DNA of 26,674 bases. Origin: CAG-1000 sp964545285. Lineage in GTDB: Bacteria; Bacillota_I; Bacilli_A; RF39; UBA660. Made by a program: the position numbers and the translations under genes. The DNA lies in the NCBI GenBank assembly GCA_964545285.1, contig CAZJEW010000015.1:1-26674 (forward strand), written 5' to 3'. The notes beneath the pieces are model-generated. The model was not told the DNA's origin. It worked only from the letters and a program-made list of their open reading frames with translations, and searched no databases. Shown here piece after piece: positions 7,057 to 15,141 of the stretch (its first letter is position 1; every line of letters starts with the position of its first letter).

Positions 7057-7983
7057 TTAAGAATTATTCACAATATTTATTTCATTATAATAATATTTTA
7101 ATATATCTTCATATTTATATCCTAATAATGCCATAGCATTTGATCCGTATTGGCTTAAACCTACTCCATGTCCATATCCTTTAGTTGTTATTTTAATATT
7201 TTCACCTATTTCTATAACGAAATCAGTCGATTTTAAATTAAACATTGTTCTAAATTCAGTACCTTTATATTCCTTATCTTTTATTTTAATAATATCCACT
7301 CTATTTGATGATGTTCTAGTAATAGTTATATCTTTATTAGATATACTATCGATTCCTAGCCTATTAATAAATTCATTATAATTTATATATATTTCTTCTT
7401 TTTTATAATTATATTTTTCATCCCATTTTGATTCGGTACTTACTAGATAATTTAATTGCTCTTTAAATACTTTTGATGAATCTTCTGTATAACCATTTGA
7501 TATAGAAAAATATAATGCAAGAATCACCTCATCATTATATTTCATAATTTTTCCATTAGTTAATTCTACTGACTCTTTAATTTTACTATAATATTTCTCA
7601 TAATCATTTCCCCATTTATTTTTCATTTCACTTATATCTATATAACACTGATCAACGCTTGTTGTTTTTAAAACATAATTATTATTATTAGTTATTTTAT
7701 ATATAGCATAAGTTCTTGCCGCTATTGAAAATGCTTTTAATGCTTCTATACTAAATGATGCAGGCATTTCACATGCAACAACTCCTATAACATAGTCTTC
7801 AAGGTTAATTTCTAAATTATTATCTTTGTAATTAATTATAATTGTCTTTTCATCATGACTACTATTTTCTTCTTCAAAAACAGTTTTGTCATTTGATGTT
7901 TTTTCACTATTATTATTTTTATAATAATAACTTGATAATAGGGATACAATTACAAATAAAAATACTATGAGTTTTCTTTTCAT
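7057..7983 (-). CDS. spoIID: SpoIID peptidoglycan lytic transglycosylase
   Basis: A 308-aa SpoIID family protein with a signal anchor (about 4-21). In sporulation SpoIID works with SpoIIP and SpoIIM to remodel septal peptidoglycan and drive engulfment. Seen in the sequence: the LEDYVIGVVACEMPA motif with the catalytic glutamate Glu72, EALKAFSIAARTYA, a DQCY segment where family zinc ligands often occur, the FSISNGYTEDSS motif resembling B. subtilis SpoIID rather than the HxtsGG of the related LytB proteins, and the C-terminal GYGHGVGLSQYG signature. No Shine-Dalgarno is visible before the ATG. It lies 33 bp after rpiB and 35 bp before spoIIQ. The pairing with spoIIQ argues for SpoIID over a vegetative LytB-like protein. 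Confidence 0.88.
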   Translation of the reverse strand: MKRKLIVFLFVIVSLLSSYYYKNNNSEKTSNDKTVFEEENSSHDEKTIIINYKDNNLEINLEDYVIGVVACEMPASFSIEALKAFSIAARTYAIYKITNNNNYVLKTTSVDQCYIDISEMKNKWGNDYEKYYSKIKESVELTNGKIMKYNDEVILALYFSISNGYTEDSSKVFKEQLNYLVSTESKWDEKYNYKKEEIYINYNEFINRLGIDSISNKDITITRTSSNRVDIIKIKDKEYKGTEFRTMFNLKSTDFVIEIGENIKITTKGYGHGVGLSQYGSNAMALLGYKYEDILKYYYNEINIVNNS

Positions 7984-8016
7984 AGTATATTATATTAAAT
8001 AATTTTTAATTTATTA

Positions 8017-8448
8017 CTAATTCTCTAATGATTTAATTTTGTTTACTCTTCTTATATGTCTTTCTTCATTAGAATGTTTAGTATTAATAAATGCATCAAC
8101 AATTTCTTCAACATTTGTTGTACATTCTGATAAAGATATTACATTTGCCATGTTATGTTCTTTAGTAAGTATGGCTTCATTAACATTAGTTACTTTTCCA
8201 CAAATAATTCCATTTATTTTATTAGCAACGATACTCATTCCTATTCCGGTACCACATATTAAAATTCCTAAATCTACTTCTTTTTTATTTAATGCATTAC
8301 AAACTTTAATGGCATAATCAACATAATCAGTATTATCTTTAACGTCACATCCATAATTAATTACTTTTATACCTTTTTTGTTTAAATGACTAATTATTAA
8401 ATTTTTTAATTCTATTCCGTGATGATCGTTTCCTATTCCAATTATCAT
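8017..8448 (-). CDS. rpiB: Ribose-5-phosphate isomerase B (RpiB/LacAB family)
   Basis: A 143-aa RpiB-type sugar-phosphate isomerase that interconverts ribose-5-phosphate and ribulose-5-phosphate in the pentose phosphate pathway. Motifs: GNDHHGIELK at the N-terminus (phosphate/ring-opening His region), the catalytic cysteine Cys65 in LICGTGIGMSI, and EHNMANVISL with His98. Length is typical of the family (about 145-150 aa). The ATG overlaps the TAA of the upstream RDD gene by one base (TAATG). LacA/LacB galactose-6-phosphate isomerases share this fold, but only one subunit gene is present, which favours RpiB. Confidence 0.92.
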   Translation of the reverse strand: MIIGIGNDHHGIELKNLIISHLNKKGIKVINYGCDVKDNTDYVDYAIKVCNALNKKEVDLGILICGTGIGMSIVANKINGIICGKVTNVNEAILTKEHNMANVISLSECTTNVEEIVDAFINTKHSNEERHIRRVNKIKSLEN

Positions 8449-9045
8449 TATTTACCTTCTTTGCTTTTTTCTTCAAGAGTTGCTTCTTTAATACTTTCGC
8501 TATTCTCTTTAGAACTTACAACATTCATTCCAGATAACATATCTTGCAACCCTTTTCCGTCTTTTCTAAACATCATAAACATTAATGAAACACATATTAT
8601 TACACCATCTAATGTTGATACATNNNNNNNNNNNNNNNNNNNNNNNNNNNNNNNNNNNNNNNNNNNNNNNNNNNNNNNNNNNNNNNNNNNNNNNNNNNNN
8701 NNNNNNNNNNNNNNNNNNNNNNNTTTGTCCTTTATTAAAGTATAAAAATACTACAAAATATATTATTGATACTACTATATTTATTATATTAGTCGGTCTA
8801 GTATACATATTAATCTTATAACTTAATTCTGTTAATTGATTTTCAACATCATCTAACATTGAAGCATTATTTTTATATGCTTCTAAATAATCACTATAAA
8901 GTTCAGTATACTCAGTATAAGTTTTTTCATATTCATCTATATATGGATTGATAAATGTGATTTTTGAAAATAACGAAACTATACAAAAGACAAATATAAT
9001 ATCAAGTATATACGCTAATACTCTTTTAAATGTTACTTTTTTCAT
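8448..9045 (-). CDS. RDD family membrane protein, interrupted by assembly gap
   Basis: One gene is visible on both sides of the N run. The 5' part (9045-8724, 107 codons) starts MKKVTFKRVLAYILDIIF, with the Arg and Asp of the RDD domain, then a 50-residue polar Tyr/Glu-rich loop and a second membrane segment ending NKGQ. The 3' part (8623-8448) encodes another membrane segment and the typical RDD ending RKDGKGLQDMLSG, then a charged tail ending EEKSKEGK. RDD proteins are small multipass membrane proteins of mostly unknown function, some linked to ion transport. The gene starts one base after the upstream stop, using a GGAGG inside that gene, and its stop overlaps rpiB. Reading straight through 100 Ns misframes the 3' part. 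Confidence 0.85.
8624..8723. other. Assembly gap (100 Ns)
   Basis: Exactly 100 undetermined bases, the conventional placeholder for a gap of unknown size. It lies inside the RDD gene. An intact gene needs a gap length divisible by three, which 100 is not. Confidence 0.97.
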
Positions 9046-9046
9046 A

Positions 9047-10489
9047 TTAATTTCCTCCTTTCGGTTTTTTATATAAAATAGATAATAGTCCAGACTTCCT
9101 TCTAATTAAAGAATCTCCTTTATATTTACTATTTATATTCTTGTATATAGTATTTGCCATATCTATCACTTTTCCTTCATCAATGGTATTATTTGTTTTA
9201 GAATACGATTTATCTACTACAACCAATGGTACTTTTGTTGAAAAATTAATTTTGCATATTTCCATTTTATCATTTTGCAATTCTTTTTCAAGTCCATACA
9301 ATGATGATATAAAAAATCCCCATCCATTTCCAAGTGAAATTTTTTCGATTTCACTTATTATTTCATCTATTAATTTTAATCTTCTTTCCATGAAAGGGAT
9401 ATCCTTGCATGTTTCGATTTCATAATTTAATATTATCAAATCTTGAGGATTATTTTTTAATAATTCTATAACTTTATTTTTGTCGTATGTTACTCCATCA
9501 TCTATCGCCATATATTTTAAATCAGGATCAACAGTGTTTCTAAGTCCTGTCATATAATAATTTATATATGAGCAATGATCTCTCATATCGAATACTAAAC
9601 ACTTTGCACCTATTGATTTTAAAGAATTTAATGTGTATGTAGATGATACAGCATAATTAAATGCACTAGGTATTTGAATATTTGATTTCACTGGAAATAA
9701 AGAATAATATTTAATTGTGTTAACATCCAAAGATGGGACATACTTTTGTTTTCCCAATTCATCAATAAAATTAGTTACATCAAGATTCATATGGTTAAAG
9801 AAAAGAATCTGGTCATTATTTGCTAATTTAAAACCATTTGTTACAGCAAAAGTTCTTGTATTTATGGGGAATGTTCTGGTTTGAACTAAAACACCTATCT
9901 TTTTTCCAAGATCTTTCCAGTTTTCACCAAATTCGGTTACAAGAGTTTTTTGAAAATCTCTTATATGAAGTAAAGTTTCTAATCTTGTACTTCCACATAC
10001 AATTCCAATTTTGGAATTTTCAAATTCATAGTTAATCCTAGTTAAAATATTACCCATTTCTTTGTAATCATTTAAAGATCTTTGACAAAGAACAATATGT
10101 ATAAATATATTTACTTTATAAGTGACAAATTCTCTTAAAAAAATCATTAATTGTTCTATTGTTCTATCATTTTCATAATAGCAAAATAAGTGTACTTTAG
10201 TACCATTTGCTTTAGCAGTTTCAAACATGTTTTTAAATATCTGAACTTTTTTATATTCGCCATTATTAATACTATTTTCGATTATACTGTATGTTAAAGA
10301 TTCGTTAATTCCTATACTAAAACTCCTATAACCATCCTTATAGTCTAAATCTTTTGAATCTAATGATGTAAATAATCTTTCTTTAGTTAACCTATCTAAA
10401 TTTGGCATTAAAGCTGGAGTATATACATCATATGAGTCAGGTTGTTCAACACCAAATCCATTTATTAATAATAATATATTCTTTTTCAT
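9047..10489 (-). CDS. Degenerate cofactor-independent phosphoglycerate mutase-like protein
   Basis: This 480-aa protein follows the cofactor-independent phosphoglycerate mutase (GpmI) fold almost end to end (GpmI is about 510 aa). Recognisable blocks: NILLLINGFG (GpmI: ILDGWG), SIGINESLTYSIIENSINNG (GpmI: INKSIRDGEF region), ANGTKVHLF (NGSALHLMG), NDQILFFNHMNLD (DAVIFFNFRPDR), PQDLIILNYE (DAIILNYANPD), and TKVPLVVVD (NPVPFI). The metal ligands and substrate residues are lost: metal Asp is Asn10, the SDGGVHSH block is ENDRTIEQ, NFRPDR is NHMNLD, and the DHGN block is SSLYG. It is therefore probably non-catalytic. It sits 6 bp after the unknown 230-aa gene and 1 bp before the RDD gene. Its job is unknown. 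Confidence 0.75.
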   Translation of the reverse strand: MKKNILLLINGFGVEQPDSYDVYTPALMPNLDRLTKERLFTSLDSKDLDYKDGYRSFSIGINESLTYSIIENSINNGEYKKVQIFKNMFETAKANGTKVHLFCYYENDRTIEQLMIFLREFVTYKVNIFIHIVLCQRSLNDYKEMGNILTRINYEFENSKIGIVCGSTRLETLLHIRDFQKTLVTEFGENWKDLGKKIGVLVQTRTFPINTRTFAVTNGFKLANNDQILFFNHMNLDVTNFIDELGKQKYVPSLDVNTIKYYSLFPVKSNIQIPSAFNYAVSSTYTLNSLKSIGAKCLVFDMRDHCSYINYYMTGLRNTVDPDLKYMAIDDGVTYDKNKVIELLKNNPQDLIILNYEIETCKDIPFMERRLKLIDEIISEIEKISLGNGWGFFISSLYGLEKELQNDKMEICKINFSTKVPLVVVDKSYSKTNNTIDEGKVIDMANTIYKNINSKYKGDSLIRRKSGLLSILYKKPKGGN

Positions 10490-10495
10490 ATTAAC

Positions 10496-11188
10496 CTACA
10501 CTTGTATTGATGTATCGGTTTCATAATAACGAGACGTTATTCTTTTAAAACTTTCATCATCTTCATCAACTATCGACTTCAAACCATCAAATGCATTATA
10601 TCCAATGTTTTGTTTTTGTATTTCTAACATTTTACCACTATATAAGTAATCATTAATAAAATGTCTAACCAATCCGACAGAGAATCTATTTAAAAAATCT
10701 ATATCAGGTAATTTTGATAATCCATTTTTATTTGGATTCAAATATAAATCAGTATTAATTCTTAATTTTGTTTCCACATCCGCACTATTCATATTTTCTA
10801 ATGAAGGTACTTCTCTTAATTGTATTCCTCTCACTTCAGCTCTTCTTTTATACAACTCTTTATATCTAAAATATATATCATTAATAACTTTACTTTTTTC
10901 TTCTTCAGGTAGTTTAATCCAAATATCATAAAGATTATCTGTAATACCCTCTTTTTTATCAATTAATTTCATTGCTTTAAATAAACTTAAGCAGCCTGCT
11001 ATAAAGCAATCTGCTGCAAAGTAAGAAAAGGATAAATAATTAATTTTATCTGATATAGATGAATTATTACCATTTGTCTGCAAAAATTGATGTTGACTAG
11101 TTACAATATTAATACCATTTTGAATTCTATTTGATGAATCATTCAATAAATATAATATATCATTAGCATTTGAATTAATTTCTTTCAT
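10496..11188 (-). CDS. Uncharacterised 230-aa protein
   Basis: I do not recognise this protein. It has 230 residues, a strong GGAGGG 5 nt before the ATG, and ordinary codon use. It looks soluble and mostly helical: no signal peptide, and only one moderately hydrophobic stretch (about 50-72, YLSFSYFAADCFIAGCLSLF), too polar to call a membrane segment with confidence. A charged middle part (LYKRRAEVRGIQLREV) is followed by NRFSVGLVRHFINDYLYSGK and an acidic VDEDDE near the end. It is the first gene of the run that continues 6 bp later with the phosphoglycerate-mutase-like protein, then RDD and rpiB. Tight spacing suggests a shared role with the mutase-like partner, but nothing in the sequence names it. 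Confidence 0.8.
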   Translation of the reverse strand: MKEINSNANDILYLLNDSSNRIQNGINIVTSQHQFLQTNGNNSSISDKINYLSFSYFAADCFIAGCLSLFKAMKLIDKKEGITDNLYDIWIKLPEEEKSKVINDIYFRYKELYKRRAEVRGIQLREVPSLENMNSADVETKLRINTDLYLNPNKNGLSKLPDIDFLNRFSVGLVRHFINDYLYSGKMLEIQKQNIGYNAFDGLKSIVDEDDESFKRITSRYYETDTSIQV

Positions 11189-11204
11189 ATACCCTCCTTA
11201 AATA

Positions 11205-11213
11205 ATTGTATCA
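11205..11213 (-). promoter_or_regulatory. Candidate extended -10 for the unknown/mutase-like/RDD/rpiB run
   Basis: TGATACAAT on the minus strand lies about 16 bp upstream of the 11188 ATG, in the 53-bp gap after the ATPase gene. No good -35 is visible, so confidence is limited. Confidence 0.35.
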
Positions 11214-11241
11214 CAAAATATCAATTTTAAATAATATTTAG

Positions 11242-13887
11242 CTACCTATTTACTCTTTTTATATATTTATATAGTTCCATTACAAATAATATTAATGAAG
11301 CAATAATAATAAGCAAAATCAAATGTAAATATGGAATACTTGTTGTTTGTAAAAAATTAGATAATATAGGTACTTCCATAACAATAATTTGTAATAATAC
11401 TGATCCTACTATTGCAACAGCAATAAATTTATTTTTAGATATTTTATTAACAAATATACTTTTCTTTTCACTTCTACAATTAATAGCATGAAAATTTTGA
11501 ATAAACACCATTAATGCCAAAACATATCCTCTTGCTATAGAAACATCCATATTAATTACTTTTATTAAAAATATCCACACTATAAATACTAGTATTCCCA
11601 TAGACAATCCAGAAATAATTATTTGTTTAGATAATTCTTTTTCGAATAACCCTTCATTAGGATTCCTTGGTTTTTCCTTCATTAAAGTATCAGATTCTTG
11701 CTCAAAAGATAATGCCATATCTTGTAAACCATCAGTTACTAAATTTAACCATAGCAATTGAATTGCTAACAACGGAATAGGCATATTAAAAATTATTGAT
11801 AAGATAAAAAATAATACCTCTGCTAAACCGCTTGATAATAGGAATATTGATATTTTCCTTATATTTGAATATGCATTTCTTCCTTCTTCAATACCCGCTA
11901 CGATAGATGAAAAGTTATCATCTATTACTATCATATTTGCTGTTTCTTTTGCAACGTCAGTTCCACTTCCCATTGCAACACCAATATTTGCGACTTTAAT
12001 TGCTGGGGCATCATTAACTCCATCTCCAGTTACAGCAACAAACTCTCCATTTCTTTCAAAAGATTCTATTATTTGAAGTTTTTGAATAGGAGTAACTCTA
12101 GCAAATATTTTCTTATCTTTTATATAATTATCAAATACACTTTCATCTAGTAAATACTTCTCTAATTGCTCACCAGTAGTAACTTCATTATAATCATCAA
12201 CCATTTTGATATCTTTTCCTATAGAATATGCGGTTAAAGCATGATCTCCAGTAATCATAATTACTTTTATTCCTGCTAATTTGCATTCTTTTATAGAATT
12301 ATATATTTCTTTTCTAACAGGATCAATAAATGCAATTAAGCCAACAAACGTCATTCCTTTAATACTATTTTCTAAGCACTTACAATTATTATTCATTTTG
12401 CTATCACATATAGCTATAACCTTGTAACCTTTTTTTGCAAGTTCTTCATTTTGATTTAAAATATAATTTTTATCAATTTTGACTTTTTTACCATTTTCAT
12501 AACTAAATGAACAAAATTCTAATATTTTTTCTATTGATCCTTTAGCTGTGCATCTAATCTCATTATTTTCTAAATAGAATAATGCTGAATATTTTTTTTC
12601 TGATTCATATGGAATACTATTTATAACTTTATATTTGTCATTTGTAACTTTTAGTTTGTTTGCAAGTACTTTAAACGCTACATCAATCGAATCACCTATA
12701 TGTTTCCATTTACCATCATCATTTTTTTCAAATATAGAGTCATTATTTATATATCCAAGTTTAGAAATATACATTGCATCATTTATTTTACCTTTATTTA
12801 ATGGAATTATTTTACCGTTAACATCATATCCATCTCCAGTTATATCATAAATATTCCCGTTTGCTAATACTATTCTTTTTGCTGTTTGCTCATTAACAGT
12901 CAAAGTACCAGTTTTATCACTAGCAATCACAGTGCAACTTCCTAAACTCTCAACTGAATTAAGTTTTTTTACTATAACATTTCTTTTTCCCATTCTATTA
13001 GAGCCGATTGTTAAAGCCATTGTAACAGCTAATGGTAATCCTTCAGGCATAGCTGAAACAGATAATGCAACAACGCAGATAAATATATCAAATAATGCAT
13101 TTTCTTTATAAACTAATATTAAACCTATAATAAAAGCTATTGCTATTATTATAAAAGTAATTTGTTTTGAAAATTTTTCCATTCTAATTGTTAAAGGAGA
13201 TTTACTTGCTTCAGTATCAGTCACTTTTTTAGCAATTTTTCCTATTTCACTATTAATTCCGGTTCTTATTACAACTGCAATTCCATGTCCAGTTAAAACT
13301 GAAGTTCCTCCAAATAAAACACATGTATCATTATCTATATTCTTTTTGTTAACTATGTCATCTTTTATAACAGCAAAGCTTTCTCCTGTTAGAACAGATT
13401 CATCAACAGTAACATTATCTGCAGTAATTAATCTCATATCCGCTGATACTTTAGTACCAGGTTCAATTACAACTATATCTCCCGGAACTAATTCTGATGA
13501 ATCTATTTCATAATATCTATTACCTCTAATAACTTTTACATTTACTCTTATTAAGCTTCTTAATGCTTCACTGTTTTTATTAGCACTATATTCTTGAATA
13601 GTTGATACAATAGCATCAACCAATATTATTATTATAATTGCTAGAGAATCGATGTATTCTTTAACAAACAAAGATAAAATAGAAGATACTAATAAAACAT
13701 ATATAATAGGATCTTTTAAAGAAGATACAAATATTTGAAACAAACTAAACTTTTCTTCTTTTGGTAATTCATTTAGTCCGTATTCCTGAGTTCTTTTAGA
13801 GGCTTCATCTTTACTTAATCCTGAAGTACTAGATTTTAAAAGTTTAAATAACTGGTTTTTACTAGCATATTTGTATTCATCTTCCAT
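11242..13887 (-). CDS. P2-type cation-transporting ATPase, probably Ca2+
   Basis: An 881-aa P-type ATPase that pumps a cation across the cell membrane. In order: N-terminal cation_ATPase_N segment (LKSSTSGLSKDEASKR), two membrane helices, actuator domain with TGES (167-170), the M4 motif PEGLPLAV (281-288), phosphorylation motif DKTGTLT with Asp324, the nucleotide-binding domain, the GDGVNDAPAI hinge, and the C-terminal helices including NLVTDGLQD in M6. The PEGLP in M4 and NLVTDG in M6 place it in the P2 (Ca2+/Mn2+/Na+) group. PEGLP is typical of PMCA-like pumps, while NLVTDG resembles SERCA/PMR1 types, so the ion is inferred. It lacks a PMCA calmodulin tail. AGGAG precedes the ATG. Confidence 0.9.
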   Translation of the reverse strand: MEDEYKYASKNQLFKLLKSSTSGLSKDEASKRTQEYGLNELPKEEKFSLFQIFVSSLKDPIIYVLLVSSILSLFVKEYIDSLAIIIIILVDAIVSTIQEYSANKNSEALRSLIRVNVKVIRGNRYYEIDSSELVPGDIVVIEPGTKVSADMRLITADNVTVDESVLTGESFAVIKDDIVNKKNIDNDTCVLFGGTSVLTGHGIAVVIRTGINSEIGKIAKKVTDTEASKSPLTIRMEKFSKQITFIIIAIAFIIGLILVYKENALFDIFICVVALSVSAMPEGLPLAVTMALTIGSNRMGKRNVIVKKLNSVESLGSCTVIASDKTGTLTVNEQTAKRIVLANGNIYDITGDGYDVNGKIIPLNKGKINDAMYISKLGYINNDSIFEKNDDGKWKHIGDSIDVAFKVLANKLKVTNDKYKVINSIPYESEKKYSALFYLENNEIRCTAKGSIEKILEFCSFSYENGKKVKIDKNYILNQNEELAKKGYKVIAICDSKMNNNCKCLENSIKGMTFVGLIAFIDPVRKEIYNSIKECKLAGIKVIMITGDHALTAYSIGKDIKMVDDYNEVTTGEQLEKYLLDESVFDNYIKDKKIFARVTPIQKLQIIESFERNGEFVAVTGDGVNDAPAIKVANIGVAMGSGTDVAKETANMIVIDDNFSSIVAGIEEGRNAYSNIRKISIFLLSSGLAEVLFFILSIIFNMPIPLLAIQLLWLNLVTDGLQDMALSFEQESDTLMKEKPRNPNEGLFEKELSKQIIISGLSMGILVFIVWIFLIKVINMDVSIARGYVLALMVFIQNFHAINCRSEKKSIFVNKISKNKFIAVAIVGSVLLQIIVMEVPILSNFLQTTSIPYLHLILLIIIASLILFVMELYKYIKRVNR

Positions 13888-13925
13888 AACAATCTCTCCT
13901 ATTTATTCTATACTATTATTATACA

Positions 13926-13958
13926 AAAAAAATAGTCTTTTTAAAAGAACTATTTTTT
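13926..13958 (-). terminator. Intrinsic terminator of htrA
   Basis: AAAATAGT (about 13928-13935) pairs with ACTATTTT (13949-13956), extended by an A/T-rich inner stem. A run of Ts follows on the minus strand, just 9 bp after the htrA stop. A TATAAT on the minus strand at 13918-13923 directly behind it may be the ATPase -10, but its -35 is poor. Confidence 0.75.
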
Positions 13959-13966
13959 AATATATA

Positions 13967-15130
13967 CTATTCACTAGTTCCAAGAGTTATGGTAAATGTT
14001 TTTTCATCAGTCCCTCTCATAACTACTATTTTAACTTCAGTATTTGGTTCATATTTATATAAGTAGTATTTTAATTCAGCTGAGGTATCAACATCATAAT
14101 CTCCTATTTTAATTATAACATCTCCTTTTTTTAATCCGCTAGATGCACAAGGTCCATTTTCAAGCACTGATAATACTACTACTCCTGAAGTTATTGAATC
14201 ATCTATGTTAATTCCTTCTCTAGATAGATAATAACTCGATGTAGACAAATCAGTCATTTGAATACCTAAGTATGATCTTTTTATTTCTTCACCATTAACT
14301 ATCTTTTCAGCCCATTCCATAGCGTCTTCAATTGGAATTGCAAAACCTATTCCTTCAACAGAAGATTCAACTATTTTCATATTGTTAATTCCAATGACTT
14401 CTCCACTCACATTACATAGTGGTCCACCACTATTTCCAGGATTAATTGCAGCATCAGTTTGCATAACATTCATAATCCAATTTGATACAGAAGAATCACC
14501 AATAGATACCTCAACCATTCTATCTTTTCCGCTTAATATTCCTCTTGTAACAGTTCCGGCATAATCAGCACTCATCGGAGATCCAATAGCAAATACAGTA
14601 TCTCCTAATTTTGCATTTTCACTGCTTCCTATTTTAGCAACAGATGTCACTAATGACTCGTCTATTTTAAGAACTGCAATATCAGCATATTCATCACTAC
14701 CTATTACTTTTGCAGAAATAGTGTCACCACTAGCTAGAATAACTTTAAGTTCAGTTGCATTTTCGATAACATGATAGTTTGTTAGTATTAATCCTGATTC
14801 ATTATAAATAAATCCACTACCTATACCAGCTAATTGACTCATTTGATAATTTTCTACTACAACGACCGCATCATATATTGCGTCTATTCCGTCAGATATA
14901 CCATTTTCGTTAACTGTTACTTCCTTTTCAACTTTACTTATAGTATTAATTACTGTATTAGGGAAAAAGTATATCAATGCATACATTCCCGCGCATCCAA
15001 TAAAAATACATACTATCGCAACAACAAGTATAATAACAGATTTATTATTCTTGTTTTTTTTCACATAATGAAGTCTTTCAAAATTACCTTCTTCTTTCTT
15101 AATTTCATTACTATTATTTTCTTCTGACAT
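13967..15130 (-). CDS. HtrA/DegP-type membrane-anchored serine protease
   Basis: A 387-aa S1C protease for quality control of exported proteins. It has a charged cytoplasmic N-terminus, one membrane anchor (about 31-55), a trypsin-like domain with catalytic triad His120 (LTNYHVIENA), Asp150 (YADIAVLKI) and Ser234 (NPGNSGGPL), and one PDZ domain (about 285-385) with SGLKKGDVIIKIGD. Length and one-PDZ layout match Firmicutes HtrA/HtrB/YyxA. AGGAG overlaps the end of the upstream Abi gene, which stops 11 bp before this ATG, so the two are probably co-transcribed. An intrinsic terminator follows. Which paralogue it is (htrA, htrB or htrC) cannot be decided here. Confidence 0.94.
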   Translation of the reverse strand: MSEENNSNEIKKEEGNFERLHYVKKNKNNKSVIILVVAIVCIFIGCAGMYALIYFFPNTVINTISKVEKEVTVNENGISDGIDAIYDAVVVVENYQMSQLAGIGSGFIYNESGLILTNYHVIENATELKVILASGDTISAKVIGSDEYADIAVLKIDESLVTSVAKIGSSENAKLGDTVFAIGSPMSADYAGTVTRGILSGKDRMVEVSIGDSSVSNWIMNVMQTDAAINPGNSGGPLCNVSGEVIGINNMKIVESSVEGIGFAIPIEDAMEWAEKIVNGEEIKRSYLGIQMTDLSTSSYYLSREGINIDDSITSGVVVLSVLENGPCASSGLKKGDVIIKIGDYDVDTSAELKYYLYKYEPNTEVKIVVMRGTDEKTFTITLGTSE

Positions 15131-15141
15131 ATTACCATCTC

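Noticed and set aside
8419..8821. Reading frames that cross the run of Ns on both strands
   Set aside because: They depend on the arbitrary 100-base gap. The real gene is the minus-strand RDD gene in two frames.
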